In this document: in pieces, positions 36,005 through 40,861 of the stretch
Layout of the letters: each line of letters starts with the position of its first letter
How positions within the stretch are numbered: the stretch's first letter is position 1
Source of the DNA: an uncultured Flavobacterium sp.
GTDB taxonomy: Bacteria; Bacteroidota; Bacteroidia; Flavobacteriales; Flavobacteriaceae
NCBI GenBank assembly: GCA_937773775.1
Contig: CALJVL010000019.1
Location: 1-40,861, forward strand
Reading direction: 5' to 3'
Length of the DNA stretch: 40,861 nt
Made by a program: the position numbers and the translations under genes
The notes under the pieces: generated by a model
What the model saw: the letters and a program-made list of their open reading frames with translations, nothing else
Told to the model about the DNA's origin: nothing
Database searches by the model: none

Positions 36005-37207
36005 ATGTACAATTTCAATCCCGCAGACAACATTCAGGACTTACAGTATTTTGGGGAATTTGGTGGCGTAAACCCATCGATTTCTGATTCTTCCACGTAC
36101 ACCTTTTTATCAGCAAAAACCATGTTCGATACTTTTGAAGGTAACATAGAAGGCTGTTACCTATATTCCCGTCACTCCTCGCCTAGTAATTTGTATTTAG
36201 ACAAAGCCTTGGCAGCTATGGAAAGTACAGAAACGGCAAACGTATCCGCATCTGGAATGGGAGCCATTACACCTACCCTATTGCAATTGTGCGGTGCAGG
36301 AGATCACATTATTTCAAGTAGAACTATATACGGAGGTACCTATGCGTTCCTGAAAAACTTTACGCCACGATTTGGGATCAAAACTACTTTTGTAGACATC
36401 ACAAAACTAGATGCTGTAGAAGCGGCTATTACAGCTGATACAAAAGTTTTGTATTGCGAAACGGTGAGCAACCCATTACTGGAAGTGGCAGATATAGCTG
36501 GATTATCCCGCATTGCAAAAAAACACATTTTGACATTGGTCGTTGACAATACCTTCTCTCCTTTGTCTGTTTCTCCGGTAAAATTTGGTGCTGATATTGT
36601 TATTCATAGCTTGACCAAATACATCAATGGAAGCAGCGATACCGTAGGTGGTGTGACTTGCGCTTCACAAGAATTCATCAATCAATTGAAAGATGTCAAC
36701 AGTGGCGCTAGTATGTTACTTGGACCTACGATGGATAGTATGCGCTCTGCCAGTGTGATGAAAAACCTACGTACTTTGCATCTGAGAATAAAACAACATA
36801 GTCATAACGCCGCTTACCTTGCAGAGCGTTTTGAAAAAGATGGCCTGAAGACGGTTTATCCTGGATTACAAAGCCATCCAAGCCACGAATTGTTTGTTTC
36901 TATGGTCAACCCAGAATACGGATTTGGCGGAATGATGACGGTTGATGTGGGTTCTTTGGCAAAAGCCAATGCACTAATGGAGCTGATGCAGTCCCGTAAT
37001 TTGGGATACTTGGCAGTAAGTTTAGGATTTTATAAGACTTTGTTTAGTGCCCCGGGAACTTCTACTTCTAGTGAAATTCCTGCAGAAGAGCAAGCTGAAA
37101 TGGGATTAACGGATGGTTTAATTCGTTTTTCAATAGGACTAGATAACGATATCAACAGAACATACGAAATGATGAAAGCTTGCATGCAAGAGCTTTCAAT
37201 TCTATAA
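36005..37207 (+). CDS. Cys/Met metabolism PLP enzyme, probably methionine gamma-lyase-like
   Basis: A 400-residue cytoplasmic fold-type I PLP enzyme of the cystathionine gamma-synthase/gamma-lyase group. YSRHSSPSNLYLDKALAAME, ASGMGAI, YCETVSNPLLEVADI and VVDNTFSPL lead to the PLP lysine at residue 205 in HSLTKYINGSSD, and GTSTSSEIP occurs near the C-terminus. It could split methionine into methanethiol, ammonia and 2-oxobutyrate, or carry out a related gamma-elimination. The position equivalent to Cys116 of P. putida methionine gamma-lyase (YGCTF) reads YGGTY, so the lyase call is not certain. Cystathionine gamma-lyase or O-acetylhomoserine sulfhydrylase remain possible. The divergent Lrp-family gene and the neighbouring amino-acid permease favour a catabolic role. 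Confidence 0.82.
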   Translation: MYNFNPADNIQDLQYFGEFGGVNPSISDSSTYTFLSAKTMFDTFEGNIEGCYLYSRHSSPSNLYLDKALAAMESTETANVSASGMGAITPTLLQLCGAGDHIISSRTIYGGTYAFLKNFTPRFGIKTTFVDITKLDAVEAAITADTKVLYCETVSNPLLEVADIAGLSRIAKKHILTLVVDNTFSPLSVSPVKFGADIVIHSLTKYINGSSDTVGGVTCASQEFINQLKDVNSGASMLLGPTMDSMRSASVMKNLRTLHLRIKQHSHNAAYLAERFEKDGLKTVYPGLQSHPSHELFVSMVNPEYGFGGMMTVDVGSLAKANALMELMQSRNLGYLAVSLGFYKTLFSAPGTSTSSEIPAEEQAEMGLTDGLIRFSIGLDNDINRTYEMMKACMQELSIL

Positions 37208-37233
37208 CTTTTTTTTTTAGTTTTTAATGTGAT

Positions 37234-37272
37234 TAAAATCCGTTTGAGAGTAATCTTAGTCGGGTTTTTTAT
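37234..37272 (+). terminator. weak Rho-independent terminator after the PLP enzyme gene
   Basis: An eight-base stem with one wobble pair (37234-37241 with 37260-37267) is closed by an 18-base loop and followed by T-rich sequence. It is weaker than the other terminators here. Confidence 0.4.
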
Positions 37273-37360
37273 TTTCTACAGAAAATAAAAATTTGTAGTA
37301 TCTTTTTTAAATAACAAGCTAGGTTAAGTTAAACTAATATATTATCTAAATTTTTGAAAC

Positions 37361-39319
37361 CTAGATATGACTCAGTTTACTATTTTTTCGACTGAAGCCA
37401 AAATAAATTGTCAAACCAATAAGTAACCAAAGCGTAAAATAAATCCAGTTCCAAACGCTCAATTCAGCCATCATATACAAACAACTCACCAATCCCAACA
37501 ACGGAATTAAAGAAAGGTTGTCACGAAATGACCAAATAGTCAATGCAATCAAAGAGATCAGAAAAATCCACATAGGTATCTTGTGTTTGAAAAGGCCTAA
37601 ACCACTTTCGTATTTAAGACTATTATCAATTGGCAAACCAGCCACAACCGAGGCGTATTTTGCATCATCTTTCTGGTATTGACTCAATAAATTCTCCAAA
37701 TCTGCAGTTTCATTTGTCTTGTTTTTAGCTTCAATACCAACTAAATAATCGAATGCTTTTTTTGATTCTTGCTTATCTAATGAAGTAATAATATCTGTCG
37801 CATTATTTATTTGGGTCGCATTCGTAATAAAATCCATTGATCCTTTATGGTTATAATTGAAAGCATAAAATATACCCGCGGCCAACATCAACGGAATAAC
37901 GTATTTTGAGTTTACATAAGGTGTCTTGAATTTCCCCCTCGGGATATCGGTCTTGTTTTGCAATACTAATACTCCAGCACAAACCAATACGAAAGCAAAT
38001 AAAGTGCCTATGCTGCATAAATCAGTCACCATGGTTAGGTTCAAAAACAATGCGGGAATAGCAACAACAAAACCAGTAACAACTGTAGCGTATGAGGGTG
38101 TTTTGTATTTTGGATGCACTCTTGAGAACTTTTTCGGCAACAAACCGTCGCGACTCATACTCATCCAGATCCGTGGTTGTCCCATTTGGAAAACTAATAA
38201 AACACTAGCCATAGCGATTACGGCGCTAACACCAATTATAGCAGACATGATTTTTAAATCTAATTTTTCAAAGACATAAAGTAATGGATCGCCAACATTC
38301 AAATCTGAATAATTAACCATTCCTGTAAGAACCAGAGCTATAATAATGTACAAGACGGTACAAATGATAATAGCGTACATCATACCTCTTGGTAAATCTC
38401 TTTGTGGGTTCTCGCATTCTTCCGCCGTCGTCGAAATGGCATCAAAACCAATATAAGCAAAGAATACGGCCGAAACTCCTTTCAATACTCCACTGACACC
38501 ATTAGGTGCAAAAGGAGTCCAGTTGTCAAAATCAATGTAGAAAACACCTACCGCTATAACCAAAACAATAATAAACAGTTTCACCACTACCATAATATTA
38601 CTGGCATTACGTGATTCTTTCATCCCACGATACACCAAGGCAGTGATTAATACGATTATAAACAATGCTGGCAAATCAGCGACGATATGAAAAGAACCAA
38701 TTGTTGGCGAAGTCGTCCATGCATTATAGGCCATCTGTAGACCCGTATTTAAATTTTCAAAAGACTTCCCGCCTTGCATAAGAGATGTAGCATCTTTAAA
38801 GCCGTTAGAAGCCGTTAAATAATCCATTTGAACCCAATCAGCCAATACTTCAAGATGCCAATGATACGTATGATTTAGGGCGTTAATGATATTCTCCATC
38901 AAACTCGTAAAATAATCGCTCCAAGAGATAGCCACTGTTATATTTCCGACGGCATACTCCATTATCAAAGCCCAACCAATAATCCAAGCTATCAATTCCC
39001 CAAAGGCAACGTAGGAATAAGTATAAGCACTGCCTGACACTGGAACCATCGATGCAAATTCAGCATATGCAAAAGCCGCAAAACTGCAGGCAATAGCAGT
39101 AAACAAGAACAAAAATATAACAGCGGGACCTCCATCAAAACTAGCTTTACCAATCGTACTAAAAATACCGGCACCAATAATAGCTGCAATACCAAAAGCG
39201 GCCAAATCTCTCGCTTTAAGATGTCGTCCTAATGTATTATGCCCGTCGGTATTATTCTTTTCGACCTGTGCTAAGATGTCCTGCACCGTTTTTTTTCTAA
39301 ACAAACTTGAAAATGCCAT
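37361..39319 (-). CDS. APC-superfamily amino acid permease
   Basis: An inner-membrane amino-acid transporter of the APC/CAT (YfnA-like) group, 652 residues from the ATG at 39319 (MAFSSLFRKK); an in-frame GTG five codons upstream is less likely. Hydrophobic segments include the family signature LAAFGIAAIIGAGIFSTIG near the N-terminus, FASMVPVSGSAYTYSYVAFG and GVSAVFFAYIGFDAISTTAEE. Two long hydrophilic stretches stand out: one of about 70 residues early on (HWHLEVLADWVQMDYLTASN...) and one of about 90 residues between the last helices (THNATDIIT-type Asn/Thr/Lys-rich region, MDFITNATQINNATDIIT). Both make it longer than typical CAT permeases (about 460-500). It is downstream of, and convergent with, the PLP enzyme gene. 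The substrate is unknown. Confidence 0.9.
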   Translation of the reverse strand: MAFSSLFRKKTVQDILAQVEKNNTDGHNTLGRHLKARDLAAFGIAAIIGAGIFSTIGKASFDGGPAVIFLFLFTAIACSFAAFAYAEFASMVPVSGSAYTYSYVAFGELIAWIIGWALIMEYAVGNITVAISWSDYFTSLMENIINALNHTYHWHLEVLADWVQMDYLTASNGFKDATSLMQGGKSFENLNTGLQMAYNAWTTSPTIGSFHIVADLPALFIIVLITALVYRGMKESRNASNIMVVVKLFIIVLVIAVGVFYIDFDNWTPFAPNGVSGVLKGVSAVFFAYIGFDAISTTAEECENPQRDLPRGMMYAIIICTVLYIIIALVLTGMVNYSDLNVGDPLLYVFEKLDLKIMSAIIGVSAVIAMASVLLVFQMGQPRIWMSMSRDGLLPKKFSRVHPKYKTPSYATVVTGFVVAIPALFLNLTMVTDLCSIGTLFAFVLVCAGVLVLQNKTDIPRGKFKTPYVNSKYVIPLMLAAGIFYAFNYNHKGSMDFITNATQINNATDIITSLDKQESKKAFDYLVGIEAKNKTNETADLENLLSQYQKDDAKYASVVAGLPIDNSLKYESGLGLFKHKIPMWIFLISLIALTIWSFRDNLSLIPLLGLVSCLYMMAELSVWNWIYFTLWLLIGLTIYFGFSRKNSKLSHI

Positions 39320-39766
39320 ATTCAAAATTTTCACTTCAAAGGTTAATATACCGTAAATAATATGCCACTATCTTACATAAAATGTAAGCTTTATTTAAAA
39401 ATCAAATGTATAAAACAATTTCAATTTATGGATATGCGGTACAAAATTTAAATTATTTTGGCTATTAAATTCAAGCAGCTGATTTTAAACTGTTTGCAAA
39501 GTAAATTTTAAAAGTGAACTAGCTTAGATAGCATCCACGAGCTAGTGCTAAAACTAAACACAGATTAAGCAAGTTTATACATATCAAAAAACCATTAGAA
39601 TTAGTGAAAATTTGTGGTTCATAGAACCAAAACTGAGCAGAGAGAAATCGTATCTACAAAAATTAAAAAACAGGCCCGTAAGTAAAAAAATACAATTAAA
39701 ATTACACCCGAAAAATAAGTGGTACCCATTTTAAATCTATGTTTACATACTTTCTTTAAAACTCTA
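39320..39766. other. intergenic region between the permease and the Fe-S oxidoreductase
   Basis: These 447 A/T-rich bases lie between two minus-strand genes. I see no ORF with family signal, tRNA or strong terminator; a short inverted repeat (about 39518-39548) is too weak to call. Confidence 0.4.
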
Positions 39767-40861
39767 TTATTTCAAACAATTTCTCAAAATAGTTACTGGA
39801 TGTTGTGCTTTTCTGCTTGTACCATCAAAAATTTGATGGCGACAGCTTGTTCCTGCTGCTGAGATGAGAGCAGCTTCATCTGTTGTCCTAATTTTTGGAA
39901 AAAGAGTGTCCTCGCCCATTTGCATACTGATTTCGTAATGTTCCGTTTCATAACCAAAAGAGCCTGCCATTCCGCAACAACCCGAATTATAGATAGTCAC
40001 TTTATTGTTTGTAGGTAGATTTAGCATCGCAAAAGTCGCCTCAACAGAACTTAATGATTTTTGATGACAATGTCCATGAATTTTTATTTGCATTTCTGCA
40101 TCAGAAAATTGTCCCGAATGGATCTTGTTGGTAGCAATTTCATTTTTGAAAAACTCTTCCACCGAAAACACATTTTTAGCCAATCCTTCGGCACTTTCTT
40201 TATCATCTGCTAAACGAAGGTATTCATCCCTAAAAGTCAGGATTGCCGACGGTTCTATTCCAATCAACGGAGTATCATTCGAGATAATGGAAGAAAAGAT
40301 CCCAACATTGATATTGGCAATTGCTTTCGCTTCTTCAAGAAAACCTTTGGATATGAAAGCTCTTCCGCTTTCTTCATGTTTAACAACAACTACTTCGTAA
40401 CCCAATACGGTAAGCAATTCGAAAGCATCAATTCCGACTTGAACATCATAATAATTAGTAAATTCATCACAAAACAAATATACTTTTCCATTGGGGAAGT
40501 CTCGTTTTTCAGATTGGGGCTTATTCGCTTCATGCCATTTTCTAAATGACTTGGAAGCTAATAGAGGAACTTCTCGTTTTGAGGCTATACCCATTGCTCT
40601 CTTGACAAAAGATTTATTTACAATAAAATTTGTAATTTCTGGAAATATACTACCCAGTTTATTTAGTTTGGCATTATGAGCAAAGATTTTATTCCGTAGC
40701 GAAAAACCGTTCACTTTTTGGTATTGGTATAAAAACTCCGATTTTAAAGCAGCCACATCCACATTGCTCGGGCATTCGCTAGCGCAGGCTTTACAGCTAA
40801 TACAGAGTTCGAAAACTTCATATAGCTCTTTATGGTCGAATTTGTTTTCTTTTTCAGAATG
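39767..40861 (-). CDS. C-terminal part of an FAD-linked oxidase/(Fe-S)-binding protein, cut off by the window
   Basis: The frame is open to the window end. Its first visible residues contain a 4Fe-4S motif, CISCKACASECP (C-x2-C-x2-C-x3-C-P), then a long helical stretch. Two CCG-like cysteine regions of heterodisulfide-reductase type follow: FCDEFTNYYD (a degenerate version) and GHCHQKSL with NSGCCGMAGSFGYE. Such modules form the C-terminus of large proteins with an N-terminal FAD-binding oxidase domain (D-lactate/glycolate dehydrogenase type, about 970 residues in Bacteroidota). They pass electrons from the flavin to the respiratory chain. The N-terminal FAD domain lies beyond 40861. A GTG at 40762 is an internal codon, not the start. 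The substrate cannot be inferred. Confidence 0.8.
   Translation of the reverse strand, partial: HSEKENKFDHKELYEVFELCISCKACASECPSNVDVAALKSEFLYQYQKVNGFSLRNKIFAHNAKLNKLGSIFPEITNFIVNKSFVKRAMGIASKREVPLLASKSFRKWHEANKPQSEKRDFPNGKVYLFCDEFTNYYDVQVGIDAFELLTVLGYEVVVVKHEESGRAFISKGFLEEAKAIANINVGIFSSIISNDTPLIGIEPSAILTFRDEYLRLADDKESAEGLAKNVFSVEEFFKNEIATNKIHSGQFSDAEMQIKIHGHCHQKSLSSVEATFAMLNLPTNNKVTIYNSGCCGMAGSFGYETEHYEISMQMGEDTLFPKIRTTDEAALISAAGTSCRHQIFDGTSRKAQHPVTILRNCLK

Noticed and set aside
39518..39548. Short inverted repeat (ACTAGC / GCTAGT)
   Set aside because: It has only six pairs with a long loop and no T-run; expected by chance in a 447-base spacer.
1..40861. CRISPR array, tRNA or rRNA gene, insertion sequence, phage or integrase gene
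   Set aside because: Reading both strands, I found no regularly spaced repeats, no tRNA-like cloverleaf with a T-loop sequence, no transposase or integrase motifs and no flanking target-site repeats.

Overview
The window is AT-rich chromosomal DNA from a Bacteroidota bacterium, most likely Flavobacteriaceae and Flavobacterium-like. The support is a SusC/SusD outer-membrane pair, several upstream boxes of the Bacteroidota form TAnnTTTG, gene starts without obvious Shine-Dalgarno sequences, and protein sequences that read like Flavobacterium homologues. I see no tRNA, rRNA, CRISPR array, insertion sequence or phage gene. All family names come from recognising motifs by eye; no database was searched.

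Layout. 1-3714 (+): the 3' part of a nitroreductase gene, a multi-pass membrane protein, a decayed gene of a small eRF1-like family, and a frameshifted DEAD-box helicase. 3777-5312 (-): YifB/ComM-type AAA ATPase. 5441-12828 (-): SusD, SusC and a secreted M14 zinc carboxypeptidase. 13280-22059 (+): secreted cyanophycinase-family S51 peptidase, secreted penicillin-acylase-family Ntn hydrolase, then sodium:solute symporter, GNAT acetyltransferase, M20 amidohydrolase, alanine-racemase-like and ornithine-racemase-like PLP enzymes, the last five overlapping or separated by a few bases. 22146-26541 (+): two amidohydrolase-superfamily proteins. 26753-28086 (+): ammonium transporter, frameshifted. 28150-32856 (-): pabB-tilS-dsbD operon, dsbD frameshifted. 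33068-33445 (+): DoxX-like protein. 33525-34928 (-): lpdA. 35263-37207: divergent Lrp/AsnC regulator and a methionine gamma-lyase-like enzyme. 37361-39319 (-): amino-acid permease. 39767-40861 (-): C-terminal part of an FAD/Fe-S oxidoreductase running off the window.

How the genes may work together. The block from about 5.4 to 26.5 kb looks like an amide and amino-acid scavenging locus: outer-membrane import (SusCD), secreted or periplasmic peptidases and acylases (M14, S51, Ntn hydrolase, amidohydrolases), inner-membrane uptake (symporter), cytoplasmic deacylation (M20) and two amino-acid racemases. The substrate cannot be read from the sequence. A D-amino-acid-containing or isopeptide/N-acyl polymer is a reasonable inference and is the most interesting biology here.

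A second notable pattern is that five recognisable genes (helicase, ornithine-racemase-like, large amidohydrolase, amt, dsbD) can each be restored to one full-length frame by removing single bases, 13 in total. Every one is an insertion, nearly all extending a short homopolymer, and no deletion is needed. This is either a sequencing or assembly artefact or a real insertion-biased mutational history, so the frameshifted genes should not be called dead without read-level checks.
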